From Pontiella desulfatans (lineage in GTDB: Bacteria > Verrucomicrobiota > Kiritimatiellia > Kiritimatiellales > Pontiellaceae), in assembly GCF_900890425.1 (NCBI RefSeq), contig NZ_CAAHFG010000001.1, forward strand, positions 1,984,001 through 2,048,000: DNA of 64,000 nucleotides, read 5' to 3'. The translations under genes and the position numbers were made by a program. The notes under the pieces are model-generated. The model did no database searches. It saw only the letters and a program-made list of their open reading frames with translations, and had not been told where the DNA came from. Below, piece by piece: positions 9,097 through 18,533 of the stretch. Positions within the stretch are counted from its first letter, which is position 1. The number at the start of each line of letters is the position of its first letter.

Positions 9097-9597
9097 ATGA
9101 ACTCCTTCATTCTATTCATAGCGTCCTCACTGTTCATTAGCAGCTTGGCTTCAATAGTCTTCTTTTTCCGTTCAAAGCGCGCCATTCAAGGAAGCTGGCA
9201 CCGTCATTTAACCTACCCACTACCATTGAAGATGTTTGCCTTTTTTGGATCTTCGCTTTTTCTAGCCGCACTGTTATTCATTTTTCGAAACACCAGCTTC
9301 ATCGAAGCCATGCAGTGTACAGGTTATATCCTTCCTTTTTTCATTCTGGTTCTTTGCGGAACGATTGAAACCCTGTTCTTCGAAATACAATATGACGACA
9401 AGAAAATAGTTCAACGCTCTCCGTGGACGGGTGAGAAGGAGATCCCTCTAGATGACCTATGGGAGATGCAACACCACAAATTTTTAGATCACCTTATGCT
9501 CCGTTCAACCAATGGAACCACGATTCGCATAGCAAAGCATTTGAATGGTTCCGAAGAATTGACTGAGCTAGCAAAAATTGTCATTCAATCACTCTGA
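9097..9597 (+). CDS. Hypothetical low-GC membrane protein
   Basis: This 166-residue protein has three hydrophobic segments (about 1-24, 45-66 and 75-95) and then a soluble tail with the pattern FEIQYDDKKIVQRSPW and a second strand-rich part, resembling a small PH-like fold as found in other membrane anchors. It is clearly more AT-rich than its neighbours, which suggests transfer. It lies directly after the MITE-like element. No obvious ribosome site is seen before the ATG. Function unknown. Confidence 0.6.
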   Translation: MNSFILFIASSLFISSLASIVFFFRSKRAIQGSWHRHLTYPLPLKMFAFFGSSLFLAALLFIFRNTSFIEAMQCTGYILPFFILVLCGTIETLFFEIQYDDKKIVQRSPWTGEKEIPLDDLWEMQHHKFLDHLMLRSTNGTTIRIAKHLNGSEELTELAKIVIQSL

Positions 9598-9721
9598 GCA
9601 TATTTCCAATAATAGCCCATCTAGATGTTCCCCTTAGGCCAACCAGCTCGCTTCGAGTGCATTTAACGTGACGTTCACATGGTTTCACGTGTATTATGTG
9701 TAACCTTTAAAGGAGCGGGCT

Positions 9722-10465
9722 ATGTGCGAGACATGCGGATGCGGAACGGCGAACGAACACCATCATCACGAACATGGGGATGGACACCACTATCACCACG
9801 ACCATGAACACAGACACACCAAGACGGTGACGTTGGAGCAAAAGGTGCTGGCGCAGAACGATGCACTGGCCGACCAAAACCGTTCGTGGCTGGCCGAACG
9901 CGGCGTGGTGGCCATCAACCTGATTTCCGCACCCGGCTCCGGAAAAACCTTCCTGCTCGAAAAGACGCTCGAAGCGCTCGACGGAACGATCAAATGCGCC
10001 GTCATCACCGGCGACCAGCAGACCGACCGCGATGCCCAGCGCCTTCAAGGCAAGGGGGCCAAGATCCACCAGATCGAAACCATCAGCTCCTGCCATCTCG
10101 ACGCCCACCAGGTCTCGCATGCAATGGAAGCGGTGGTGGATGAAGGCACCCGGTTGCTGTTCATCGAAAACGTCGGCAACATGGTTTGCCCCACCGCGTT
10201 CGATCTCGGCGAAAGCTTTAAGGTCGCCCTGCTCTCGACCCCCGAGGGCGAGGACAAGCCGATCAAATATCCCGTCCTCTTTGCCACCGCCAAGGCCATC
10301 GTGCTCACCAAGATGGATCTCGCCGACGCGCTGGACTGGGATCTCGCCGCCTGCCGCAAATATATCCAGCACGTCCAGCCCGGCGCCAATGTCATCGAAC
10401 TCAGCGCCAAATCCGGAAACGGCATGGAAGCGTGGCTAAATTACCTCCAACGTCTAGTCCAATAG
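9722..10465 (+). CDS. hypB: Hydrogenase/urease nickel incorporation GTPase HypB
   Basis: This 247-residue SIMIBI GTPase delivers nickel during [NiFe]-hydrogenase maturation. The N-terminus carries the CETCGCG high-affinity nickel site followed by a long His-rich stretch (residues 13-32), a metal store found in many HypB proteins. The P-loop is SAPGSGKTF, and downstream metal-site and nucleotide segments (TGDQQTD, LTKMDLAD) are present. AAAGGAGC precedes the ATG. It ends 12 bp inside the convergent pseudouridine synthase. HypF is encoded 19 kb away; no hydrogenase structural gene or other hyp gene is in the window. Confidence 0.93.
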   Translation: MCETCGCGTANEHHHHEHGDGHHYHHDHEHRHTKTVTLEQKVLAQNDALADQNRSWLAERGVVAINLISAPGSGKTFLLEKTLEALDGTIKCAVITGDQQTDRDAQRLQGKGAKIHQIETISSCHLDAHQVSHAMEAVVDEGTRLLFIENVGNMVCPTAFDLGESFKVALLSTPEGEDKPIKYPVLFATAKAIVLTKMDLADALDWDLAACRKYIQHVQPGANVIELSAKSGNGMEAWLNYLQRLVQ

Positions 10466-11152
10466 TTGCCACCAGGGCGATTCCGCAGGATACGGCGCCT
10501 CGATGATGACCGGCTCTTTCAGCGTTGGGTGCACCACCTCAAGACGACGGTGGTGCAAGGCGATGGATCCATCCTTGGACGTTTGCTTCGCGCCATATTT
10601 TCCGTCGCCGGCGATCGGGCACCCGATGGCGGCGAGCTGGGCGCGGATCTGGTGATAGCGACCGGTTTCGAGATCCACCTGAAGCAAGGTCTGGTTCCCC
10701 GCTCGTTTGAGGGTGAGGTAGCTGAGTACGGCCCGCTGCGCCCCTTGGTCGCCCTCGCGGCACACCTCCGCGCGGTGGTTTTCGTGCGAAAGCCAATGGA
10801 CTAGCTGATCCGATGGTTTCTTCGGTGCGCCCTCCACCAACACGTGGTAAATCTTTTTGCAGTTGCGTTTGCGGATATCTTCGTTCAAGCGGGAGAGCGC
10901 CTTGCTGGTGCGGGCAAATAAAACAATGCCGCTGACGGCCTTGTCGATCCGGTGGACGGCGTTGAGAAAGACCGCCCCCGGCTTCCCCTTGTCCACCCGC
11001 ACCCATTCACGCGCCCAGTCCTCCAGGTTGCGCAACCCCGTGCCGCTATCCTGCGACAACAACCCGGCCGGCTTGTTCACCGCCAGCAGATGGTTGTCGG
11101 CATACAGCACAAAAGCGTCAAGTGCCTTTGAATCATAGGTTAAATCGCTCAT
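10454..11152 (-). CDS. RluA-family pseudouridine synthase
   Basis: This 232-residue protein has the family opening (VNKPAGLLSQ) and the catalytic motif HRIDKAVSGIVLFA, in which the aspartate is the nucleophile. The usual form is HRLDRxTSG, so this is a slightly divergent member. There is no N-terminal S4 domain, as in the shorter RluA/TruC/RluE-like enzymes. The RNA target (rRNA or tRNA) cannot be told. It converges on hypB with a 12-bp overlap of coding ends. Confidence 0.88.
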   Translation of the reverse strand: MSDLTYDSKALDAFVLYADNHLLAVNKPAGLLSQDSGTGLRNLEDWAREWVRVDKGKPGAVFLNAVHRIDKAVSGIVLFARTSKALSRLNEDIRKRNCKKIYHVLVEGAPKKPSDQLVHWLSHENHRAEVCREGDQGAQRAVLSYLTLKRAGNQTLLQVDLETGRYHQIRAQLAAIGCPIAGDGKYGAKQTSKDGSIALHHRRLEVVHPTLKEPVIIEAPYPAESPWWQLLD

Positions 11153-11281
11153 CCCGGCTCCACGGTTTCAACAAGTGTCGTAATTCGGCGTTGCATTGGC
11201 AAGCTCCCCGTCAGCCGTTTGAAGCAGCAATGCCTCAACGCCCACCCCATTCCCTCACATGCACAGGTTTGGGAACTCCCC

Positions 11282-11322
11282 GGCCGGCTCCAAGCACACT
11301 TGCGCAAGTGTGATTGGCCGGC
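11282..11322. repeat. Nested palindrome containing an 18-bp perfect core
   Basis: The core CACACTTGCGCAAGTGTG (11295-11312) is its own reverse complement and is framed by two GCCGGC hexamers (11283-11288 and 11317-11322) that can pair. It lies in the 227-bp gap after the phosphohexomutase gene, where nothing else is seen. There is no T-run, so it is not a standard terminator. The same core recurs inside a gene at 60457-60480. Confidence 0.8.
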
Positions 11323-11379
11323 ACTTGCCCTGATGCGGGAGGAGTGGTGTAGCCGCAGGAAAGAACCGGTTCGTCCGAT

Positions 11380-12864
11380 CTAGCTGGGCAATGCCAGCTG
11401 ATCGAAGCCGGACAGGAAGCCAACAACCTTTCGCTTGAGCGGATCGGTGCCGCCGGCAACATCGCTTTCGATGTTGATCGGGATCTGCGGATCGTGGAGC
11501 GACTTGCGAAGCAGGATCCATCCGTTTTCGGTGGTAACGTGCACGCCCTCGAAATTGTTCGGGGTCAGCGACCAGCCCGCTTCCTGTTCCACTAAATCCT
11601 TAAAGGCCTCCAGCACGTTTTCGGCATAGGCCGCAAAGTCGTCGACCATGATCTGTGGGCGGAATTCGATGGCCTCCGCCGGTTCGGGCAGCTCGGCGAT
11701 CAGCTCGTCGACCGTGCCCCCGCCCGCCGCCTTGAGCTGCGCGATTTTAATCAGGATCTTGGCGATCTGGTAGGCGCCATCGTCGAGGAAATAGTTTTCC
11801 TTCAGCGCGCCGTGGCCGGAGGTTTCCAGCGCGAGGAAACTCGGTGTGCCGGTTTCGTTCAAGCGGATGGCCTCGTTGATGACGTTCTTGTAGCCGCGCT
11901 TGAATCGGTGGTGGACTCCGCCCAGTTTTTCTTCGATCCACCATTTCAGGCCGGTCGAGGTGACGGAGTCGGTCACAATGGTGGTTCCGGGATGCTCACC
12001 GAGCACGATGGTGGCCATCAGCGCAATGAAGCGGTTGCGGTTGATCGGCTTGCCGTTTTTATCGACGGCACCGGCGCGGTCGACATCGGTATCGAAAATG
12101 ATGCCGAAGTCGGCGTTGTTATTCTTCACGGCGGCAATGATGGCATCCATTGCATCCGGGTCTTCCGGGTTCGGGATGTGGTTTGGGAAGGAACCGTCCG
12201 GATCGAGGAACTGGCTACCCGCCGTATCGGCACCGAGTGGATTGAGTACCTTTTCAACGAAGAACCCACCCGCCCCGTTTCCGGCATCGACCACGATTTT
12301 CAAGCCAGCCAGCGGTTTTTCGCTGCCCGCGCCCTCGCGGATGATTTGCACAAGATGCGCCGAATAGTCATCCATCAGCGTGACCGTGGAGGTGTTCGAC
12401 AGCTCGGCAGCTTCGATCTCGCCGGTGGCGGTGGCGAGGGTGAGGATTTCCTTGATGTCCTCCTTGCCCAATCCGCCTTCGCGGACAAAGAATTTCAGGC
12501 CGTTGCGGTTGAACGGCAGATGGCTGGCCGTCAGCATGATGGAACCGTCGTAGCCATGGTTCTCGAACACGGTCGACATGAACATGGCCGGCGTCGAGGC
12601 CAGCCCGCAGTCGAACACGGCACACCCGCCCCGCTCCAGCCCCTGGAACACGGCGGTCTTGATGGCCTCGGCGGAGAGGCGCGAATCGTGGCCAACCCCC
12701 ACCTTGAGGTTTGTCTTGCCCAGCTTTTTTTCCAGCCATTGGGCAAAGGCGTTTCCGATCGTACGGGCAATGTCCGTTGTCAGGTTGACCGGTTCCCCCG
12801 CCACCCCTTCGAGCGCCACCCCGCGCACATCGCTTCCATTCTGCAACTTGAAATATTTGTCCAT
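11380..12864 (-). CDS. Phosphomannomutase/phosphoglucomutase (alpha-D-phosphohexomutase)
   Basis: This 494-residue four-domain enzyme interconverts hexose 1- and 6-phosphates. The phosphoserine loop is TASHLPFNRNG, the metal loop is FDTDVDRAG (DGDxDR in most relatives, here the glycine is Thr), and the sugar-binding loop is ETSGHGALKENYF. I start it at MDKYF, where GAGGAAG lies six bases upstream, not at the ATG six codons earlier. Mannose versus glucose preference cannot be assigned. Transketolase lies upstream on the same strand, separated by a palindrome. Confidence 0.9.
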   Translation of the reverse strand: MDKYFKLQNGSDVRGVALEGVAGEPVNLTTDIARTIGNAFAQWLEKKLGKTNLKVGVGHDSRLSAEAIKTAVFQGLERGGCAVFDCGLASTPAMFMSTVFENHGYDGSIMLTASHLPFNRNGLKFFVREGGLGKEDIKEILTLATATGEIEAAELSNTSTVTLMDDYSAHLVQIIREGAGSEKPLAGLKIVVDAGNGAGGFFVEKVLNPLGADTAGSQFLDPDGSFPNHIPNPEDPDAMDAIIAAVKNNNADFGIIFDTDVDRAGAVDKNGKPINRNRFIALMATIVLGEHPGTTIVTDSVTSTGLKWWIEEKLGGVHHRFKRGYKNVINEAIRLNETGTPSFLALETSGHGALKENYFLDDGAYQIAKILIKIAQLKAAGGGTVDELIAELPEPAEAIEFRPQIMVDDFAAYAENVLEAFKDLVEQEAGWSLTPNNFEGVHVTTENGWILLRKSLHDPQIPINIESDVAGGTDPLKRKVVGFLSGFDQLALPS

Positions 12865-12897
12865 CACTCTTCCTCTATTCATTTATGTCAAAAGCCG

Positions 12898-12943
12898 AAA
12901 GGTCGAAAGTCGAAGGCCATCAGACCAAGGACTTTCGACCTTT
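12898..12943. repeat. Intergenic palindrome between tkt and the phosphohexomutase
   Basis: The arms AAAGGTCGAAAGTC (12898-12911) and GACTTTCGACCTTT (12930-12943) are perfect reverse complements over 14 bp with an 18-nt loop. There is no T-run. It resembles the other small imperfect palindromes scattered through this window. Confidence 0.85.
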
Positions 12944-12966
12944 GACTTCGAGTCCTAGACCGGGTG

Positions 12967-14946
12967 TTAGCCCATCAGGTCTTTGGCAACGTTGTAGACA
13001 TTGTCGGCGGTGAAACCGAATTTTTCCGCAAGCAGACCGCCCGGCGCAGAGGCGCCGAAGGTGTCCTTGCAGACGGTTGCGCCACAGCGGCCAATATATT
13101 TTTCCCACCCGAAGGAGGTGCCGGCTTCAACAACCATGCGCTTGGTGCAGCCATCGGCCATCACTTCGCTCTGGTAGGCGGCATCCTGCGCCTCGAACAG
13201 CTCGCGGCAAGGCATGTTGACCACGCGGACGTTGGTGCCTTCGGCGGCCAGCTTCTCGGCGGCGTCGAGCGTGATCTTCACTTCCGATCCCGTTGCGATC
13301 ATGAGCAGGTCCGGCAGGCCTTCGCCGCTCTGGAACATGGTGTAGGCGCCCTTCGCGAGCTGGCCGTCCATGTTGTATTTTTCGCGGTCGAGCACGGCGA
13401 GGTTCTGGCGCGTCAGGCAGAGGACGCTCGGCCCGGCGGTATTCTTCAGCGCGGCTTCCCAGGCGCATCCGGTTTCCTTCGGATCGCTCGGGCGGAAGAC
13501 CGTCACGTTCGGCATCATGCGCAGGCTGTTGATGGTTTCGATCGGCTGATGGGTCGGGCCGTCTTCGCCCACCCAGAAGCTGTCGTGGGTGAGGACGTAG
13601 ATAACCGGCAGGTTCATCAGCGCGGCAACGCGCAGGGTCGGGCGGACATAGTCGGCGAAGACCAGGAAGGTGGCGCCGTAGATGCGGAAGCCGCCGTGCA
13701 CCTGGATGCCGTTCATGATGGCACCCATACCGATTTCACGCACACCGTAGTGGAAGTTGCGGCCTTCGAAGGCGTCTTTTCCAATGTCGGCGTAGTCGTT
13801 GAGGTAGGTCATGTTCGAGCCGGCCAGGTCGGCGGAACCGCCGACCAGGAAGGGAAGCTCCTTGGCGAGCGACTGCAGTATTTTCCCGGAAGCGGAACGA
13901 GTCGCGATCGGGGCGTCAAATACCGGCAGTTTTTCGCTGAGGCCGGCCGGGATTTCCTGCGTCATGTGGATGTTCCACTGCGCGGCGAGGGCGGCGTTTT
14001 CAGTCTGCCATGCGGCAAAGTCGGCATTCCATGCCGCTTCAACTTTCTTCATTTCATCGAGACGGGCGGCGAAAACATCGCGCACGTCCTGCGGGACGAA
14101 GAATTTTTCTTCGGACATGCCGAGCGCCTTCTTGGTGAGGGCAACTTCTTCTTCGCCGAGCGGGGCGCCGTGGCAATCGTGGCTGCCTTCCTTGTTCGGG
14201 GAACCGAAACCGATCTTGGTTTCGCAAACGATGAAGGACGGTTTTTCCGTTTCGGCTTTCGCGGCATCGATGGCGGCGGCGATGGCGGCGTGGTCGTGGC
14301 CGTCGATGCGCTGGACCTGCCATCCGTAGGCCTCCATGCGCTTTTCGATATCGTCGGTGTAGGTGATGCGCACATCGCCTTCGATGGAGATGAAGTTTTC
14401 GTCGTAGAAGACGACCATTTTGCCTAGGCCGTGGTTACCTGCAAGGGAGAAGACTTCGTTGGAGATGCCTTCTTCGAGCTCGCCTTCGGAGCAGATGACG
14501 TAGGTGTGGTGGTCGACGATTTTCTGGGCTTCGGTGTTGAAGCGGGCGGCGAGCATTTCTTCGGCGATGGCCATGCCGACGGCGTTGCCGCAGCCCTGCC
14601 CGAGCGGGCCGGTGGTGGTTTCGACGCCGACGGTGTGGCCGTATTCCGGGTGGCCGGCGGTTTTGCTGCCCCACTGGCGGAAGTTCTGCAGCTCCTCGAT
14701 CGGCAGGTCGTAGCCGGAGAGATGAAGCAGGGAGTAGATCAGCATGGAGCCGTGCCCTGCGGAAAGAACAAAGCGGTCGCGGTCGGCCCAGTCCGGGTTG
14801 GCCGGATTGTGCTTGAGGTATTGCGTCCAGAGTACGGCGGCGACATCGGCCATGCCCATCGGCATGCCGGGGTGGCCGGAATTGGCGGCTTGAACGCCGT
14901 CCATGGCGAGTCCACGAATCGTGTTTGCTACTAGATTGAGATCCAT
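12967..14946 (-). CDS. tkt: Transketolase
   Basis: This 659-residue thiamine-diphosphate enzyme of the non-oxidative pentose phosphate pathway is full length. It has the SGHPGMPMG and AGHGSMLIYSL segments, the GPLGQGCGNAVGMA motif, the pyrimidine domain with VGEDGPTHQPIE and a C-terminal transketolase domain. The Mg/ThDP motif, GDG in most transketolases, reads SEGELEEGISNEV here, so the metal-binding Asp appears to be Glu. Rhamnulokinase ends 112 bp upstream on the same strand; a hairpin lies in between, so tkt may be transcribed separately. Confidence 0.95.
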   Translation of the reverse strand: MDLNLVANTIRGLAMDGVQAANSGHPGMPMGMADVAAVLWTQYLKHNPANPDWADRDRFVLSAGHGSMLIYSLLHLSGYDLPIEELQNFRQWGSKTAGHPEYGHTVGVETTTGPLGQGCGNAVGMAIAEEMLAARFNTEAQKIVDHHTYVICSEGELEEGISNEVFSLAGNHGLGKMVVFYDENFISIEGDVRITYTDDIEKRMEAYGWQVQRIDGHDHAAIAAAIDAAKAETEKPSFIVCETKIGFGSPNKEGSHDCHGAPLGEEEVALTKKALGMSEEKFFVPQDVRDVFAARLDEMKKVEAAWNADFAAWQTENAALAAQWNIHMTQEIPAGLSEKLPVFDAPIATRSASGKILQSLAKELPFLVGGSADLAGSNMTYLNDYADIGKDAFEGRNFHYGVREIGMGAIMNGIQVHGGFRIYGATFLVFADYVRPTLRVAALMNLPVIYVLTHDSFWVGEDGPTHQPIETINSLRMMPNVTVFRPSDPKETGCAWEAALKNTAGPSVLCLTRQNLAVLDREKYNMDGQLAKGAYTMFQSGEGLPDLLMIATGSEVKITLDAAEKLAAEGTNVRVVNMPCRELFEAQDAAYQSEVMADGCTKRMVVEAGTSFGWEKYIGRCGATVCKDTFGASAPGGLLAEKFGFTADNVYNVAKDLMG

Positions 14947-14989
14947 TTCAATGTTCCCCTATAGGTTTAATATTCCTGATTTCAAGAGT

Positions 14990-15020
14990 GCGGAGCCTCC
15001 CATAAATGGAGGCGCTCCGC
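14990..15020. repeat. Hairpin between rhaB and tkt
   Basis: GCGGAGCCTCC (14990-15000) pairs with GGAGGCGCTCCGC (15008-15020) with a two-base bulge. It could act as a weak terminator or processing site after rhaB. No adjacent T-run is present, so function is uncertain. Confidence 0.6.
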
Positions 15021-15058
15021 CATAAAGTTATTCCCAAAAAACTGGACAAAAGTCCTGA

Positions 15059-16510
15059 CTATGCCTGGCAGAACTCCCGCCATTTCTTGAGTGCGGACTT
15101 CCAGGTTTCCGTATCCTGAGGCTCGAACTCGCGGGTTTCGCCGGCAAAGGAGTTGCGTACGATTTCGCGGCCTTCCGCCAGGGAATCGATATCGCCCATC
15201 GCCAACATCTGCATGATCAGGTTTCCGGTGGCCGTGGCCTCCGTTGGCCCGGTTACCACCTTGCGGCCGGTGGCATTGGCCGCCAGCTGGTCGAGCAACG
15301 TATCCTTGCAGCCGCCGCCGACAATGCGGAGCGTGTCGAGGGTGCGCCCGGTCAGCTGCTCGAGCGATTCATAGACGCTGGCATAGAGCAGGGCCAGGCC
15401 TTCGTACGCCACGCGAATAATCTGCGCATGCGTCTCCGGGCGCCCCTGCCCCGTCTTTTCGCAATATTCCTGAATGCGGGCCGGCATGTCGCCCGGCGCA
15501 ATGAACATTTCGTCGCTCGGGTCGATGAAGAACTCAAAGGGCTCGGCCTCAAGCGCCATGTGCTCGAGCGCCGTCCAGGAATAGTCGAAGTCTTGTTCGT
15601 TCCAGTTGCGGCGTAGCTCCTGGATCATCCAGAGCCCGGAAAGGTTTTTCAGGAACCGGATGGTGTCGCAGACCCCCACTTCGTTGGTGAAGTTGGCCGC
15701 CAGCGACGCTTCGTTGATGACCGGCTCCGACAACTCGGTACCCAGCAGCGACCAGGTGCCGGAACTCAGGAAGGCGCACTGTTCGCCCTCGACCACCGGA
15801 ACGGCGGCAAACGCACTCGCCGTGTCGTGCCCGCCCACCGCCACAACGGGCAGACCGTCGGTCTCGCCAATCACGGTTCCCGGATCCACCAGCTCGGCAA
15901 ACAGGTCGGAGCGGATATTCAGTTTTTCAAGCAGGTCGTAGGCCCAGTCCTTGGTCTTCGGATTATAGAACTGGGAGGTGCTGGCGATCGAACGCTCGGC
16001 CACCATGTTGCCGGTCAGCCAATAGCTCAGCAAGTCCGGGGAAAAGAGCAGTTTCGTGGCACTGCGGTATTGGAACGAATCCTCAAGCGAGAGCGACATC
16101 ATCTGGTACAGCGTGTTGAGCTCCATGAACTGGATGCCGGTCTGGGCGAAAACCTCTTCCTTCGGAACCCGGAAAAACACCTTTTCAAACATGCCGACCG
16201 TCCGGCTGTCGCGATAGTTCACCGGATTGCGCAGCAGGCTGCCATCGGCATCGAACAGTCCGAAATCGACCCCCCAGGTATCAACCCCCATGGAAACGAG
16301 TCCGTCGCCATACTCTTTTTTCGCGAGGGCAATGCCCTCCCGGATGTTCCGGAAGAGATGGACGAAATCCCACAGGAGCGTTCCCCGAACCTCGGTCGGC
16401 CCGTTCCAGAACCGGTTCATCTCCTTGAGCGTCAGCTTGCCGTTATCCAAGGTTCCGACGATTGTGCGCCCGCTGGACGCGCCTAAATCAACTGCGAGAT
16501 AATGCTTCAT
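15059..16510 (-). CDS. rhaB: Rhamnulokinase (FGGY family)
   Basis: This 483-residue kinase phosphorylates L-rhamnulose in rhamnose catabolism, or a related ketose. It opens with the phosphate-1 motif VDLGASSGRTIVG, has the substrate-region motif GVDTWGVDFGLFD typical of RhaB, and the C-terminal half has the VGGGCKDTLLDQLAAN segment. It is the last gene of a tight minus-strand operon with a HAD phosphatase, two dehydrogenases, a PHP protein and a 2-oxoacid dehydrogenase. Other FGGY kinases (fuculokinase, xylulokinase) are possible but the motifs fit RhaB best. Confidence 0.88.
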   Translation of the reverse strand: MKHYLAVDLGASSGRTIVGTLDNGKLTLKEMNRFWNGPTEVRGTLLWDFVHLFRNIREGIALAKKEYGDGLVSMGVDTWGVDFGLFDADGSLLRNPVNYRDSRTVGMFEKVFFRVPKEEVFAQTGIQFMELNTLYQMMSLSLEDSFQYRSATKLLFSPDLLSYWLTGNMVAERSIASTSQFYNPKTKDWAYDLLEKLNIRSDLFAELVDPGTVIGETDGLPVVAVGGHDTASAFAAVPVVEGEQCAFLSSGTWSLLGTELSEPVINEASLAANFTNEVGVCDTIRFLKNLSGLWMIQELRRNWNEQDFDYSWTALEHMALEAEPFEFFIDPSDEMFIAPGDMPARIQEYCEKTGQGRPETHAQIIRVAYEGLALLYASVYESLEQLTGRTLDTLRIVGGGCKDTLLDQLAANATGRKVVTGPTEATATGNLIMQMLAMGDIDSLAEGREIVRNSFAGETREFEPQDTETWKSALKKWREFCQA

Positions 16511-16520
16511 TATTTTTCCC

Positions 16521-17204
16521 CTACTTCTTGTCGATCAATCCGGATAGTTGATCCAGATCCAATTCCATCAATGACTCAACAATACAATCGGCATCGGACA
16601 GGCGATCCGCACGCGCCGAATTTGTGACGGCGACGCATCGGCATCCGGCGGCCTTGGCCGCCGCAACACCGTCCGGCGCATCTTCAACCACAACACAACG
16701 TTCCGGCGGCAGGCCCAGCAGCTCCGCCGCCTTCAGGAACAACTCCGGATCCGGTTTTTTCTTCGTGACGTCGCTACCGGTCACATAGGCCATTTGGCCA
16801 TAGAACACCTGCGCCGACTTCAGCACCGCCTCCGATTTTTCGCGGGTGCTGCTCGTGGCGATGCCCACCCGGAAATCGTCCCGCACCAAGGCGCTGTCCA
16901 TAAGCTCCAACACCCCGGGAAAGGCCGGAAGCGGCTGGGCTTTGAGCATGGCGATAAAATACTCCTGCCGGGCAAGGGTTGCCGCCTCAACCTGCCCATC
17001 CTCAAGCTCAACGCCATGGATCCGGGCGGCGGCACGGACATATTCCGCCGCACCGCGTCCCAGACCGGCCTCGAAATCCGACCGGACCACGCCGCGGACA
17101 CCAAACAAATCCTCAAAAACCTTGATCGAGGCTTCTGCATTGACCCGCTCGGTGTCGGCAATCACGCCGTCCACATCGAAAATAAGACCGTACGCCCTAT
17201 CCAT
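16521..17204 (-). CDS. HAD-superfamily sugar-phosphate phosphatase or mutase
   Basis: This 227-residue protein is in the beta-phosphoglucomutase/GPH-like HAD subfamily. Motif I is FDVDGVIADTERVNAE, motif II is the ATSSTREKSE segment, motif III is the Lys in KKKPDPELFL and motif IV is VVVEDAPDG. A helical cap lies between motifs I and II. It is placed 10 bp from rhaB and 9 bp from the zinc-type dehydrogenase, so it most likely acts on a phosphorylated sugar of this pathway. The substrate is unknown. Confidence 0.88.
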   Translation of the reverse strand: MDRAYGLIFDVDGVIADTERVNAEASIKVFEDLFGVRGVVRSDFEAGLGRGAAEYVRAAARIHGVELEDGQVEAATLARQEYFIAMLKAQPLPAFPGVLELMDSALVRDDFRVGIATSSTREKSEAVLKSAQVFYGQMAYVTGSDVTKKKPDPELFLKAAELLGLPPERCVVVEDAPDGVAAAKAAGCRCVAVTNSARADRLSDADCIVESLMELDLDQLSGLIDKK

Positions 17205-17213
17205 GAATCTTCC

Positions 17214-18485
17214 TTAAATACCCGGTGCGTTTTCGAGCAGGAAGCGTTCGGCTTCCGGACTCCACAGGCCGTTTTCCTTTTCAACGATCTTGGCCAAGCC
17301 CTGGTAAAGCTCGCCTTCCATTCCGTCCAGCTCGTTGAGCGCCACCAACGGCATGCTGACGTTGTTGTAGACCAGCTTCTTGCCTCCGGGAATGTTCGGC
17401 AGGTTGAGCGTGGTTTCGATAACGGCATCCAGCCCGCCGACGTGCGTGACCATGGTGGACGGATTCAGTTTTCCGGCCTCCATCATCTTGAGCGACTCGA
17501 CCATGTCGTCGGTATTGCCGCCGCTGGTTCCAACCACATGCGTTGCCGCATAGTGAACGTTGTAGAAGTTGAACTCCGCGGAGAATTCCGGATTGGTCGG
17601 CCCGGCGAAAAAGTTAAGGCAGCCATCGAAAGCCAACAGCTTGTCGGCCTGCTCCAGCACCGGACGAACCGGGGCATAGACAAACACATCGTTGAAGCCT
17701 TCGCCCTTGGGGGTCAGCGACTTGAGGTAATCCACATCCTTGCCCTCTTCGGCGGTGTTGACATAGACCAGCTCAACGCCGTTGGCCTTGGCCTCCTCCA
17801 CCGTATAGATCGAAGCGGCGCGCTCAAGGCGGGCGTTGTCGATGTCGGTCACGACCAGCAGGCCGGGCTTGCGGTCGCAATGGATCGCATAATCGATTGC
17901 ACCCAGTCCCATCGGTCCAACGCCGGCCAGCAACGCCATCGCGCCGCCTTCAACAATGCCCATGTCGTGGACATAGCTGCCGGGCTTGGTGTGGTAGTTG
18001 GCGTGGAAGCCACCCACAATGCACGACATCGGCTCGGCCAGCGAACCGTGGTAGTAGGCTTCGCCGTTGAACGGCAGCAGGCAATCCTGCTCCATCACTT
18101 CCGCCGGAATAATGACGAATTGCGAGTCGCCGCCAATGTGGCGGTAGGAATAGCCTGGTGCCGAGAGGATGCCAACCGGGCCGTCCTCGTAGTTGATCGC
18201 GGGCTGGATCGAAAACTTGTCGCCCGCTTTAAAACGATCCGTCCATCTGCCGCCGACCTCAACGATCTCGCCGCAGAATTCGTGACCGATAATAATCGGA
18301 TCGTCTGAAACGTCATTGGGGATGCGTTTATGTTTCACGCCCTGCGACGCCGCTTTATAGGACGACATGCAGATGGAATCGGATACAATCTTGGCCAGGA
18401 TTTCGTTTTCGGCAATGGCCGGGAGTTCGAACTCCTCCAACCGCAAATCCTTCTCGCCATAAAGTCTAACTGCTTTTGTTTTCAT
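17214..18485 (-). CDS. Zinc-type medium-chain dehydrogenase
   Basis: This 423-residue MDR-family oxidoreductase resembles L-sorbose-1-phosphate reductase-like and sugar-alcohol dehydrogenases. The catalytic zinc region is SDSICMSSYK and GHEFCGEIVEVGG, and the Rossmann fold has LAGVGPMGLGAIDYA. The structural-zinc four-cysteine lobe of liver ADH is not seen. It lies between an SDR and a HAD phosphatase in the operon, 48 bp downstream of the SDR. An NAD-linked oxidation of a sugar or sugar phosphate is likely; the substrate is not known. Confidence 0.8.
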   Translation of the reverse strand: MKTKAVRLYGEKDLRLEEFELPAIAENEILAKIVSDSICMSSYKAASQGVKHKRIPNDVSDDPIIIGHEFCGEIVEVGGRWTDRFKAGDKFSIQPAINYEDGPVGILSAPGYSYRHIGGDSQFVIIPAEVMEQDCLLPFNGEAYYHGSLAEPMSCIVGGFHANYHTKPGSYVHDMGIVEGGAMALLAGVGPMGLGAIDYAIHCDRKPGLLVVTDIDNARLERAASIYTVEEAKANGVELVYVNTAEEGKDVDYLKSLTPKGEGFNDVFVYAPVRPVLEQADKLLAFDGCLNFFAGPTNPEFSAEFNFYNVHYAATHVVGTSGGNTDDMVESLKMMEAGKLNPSTMVTHVGGLDAVIETTLNLPNIPGGKKLVYNNVSMPLVALNELDGMEGELYQGLAKIVEKENGLWSPEAERFLLENAPGI

Positions 18486-18533
18486 AATGTGTTCTCCAAA
18501 AATTCAGGGGTTAAGGTTCAGGTTTCGATCTTC

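Noticed and set aside
12964-14427. 487-residue open frame opposite transketolase
   Set aside because: GC-rich antisense frame with no recognisable domain; transketolase is certain.
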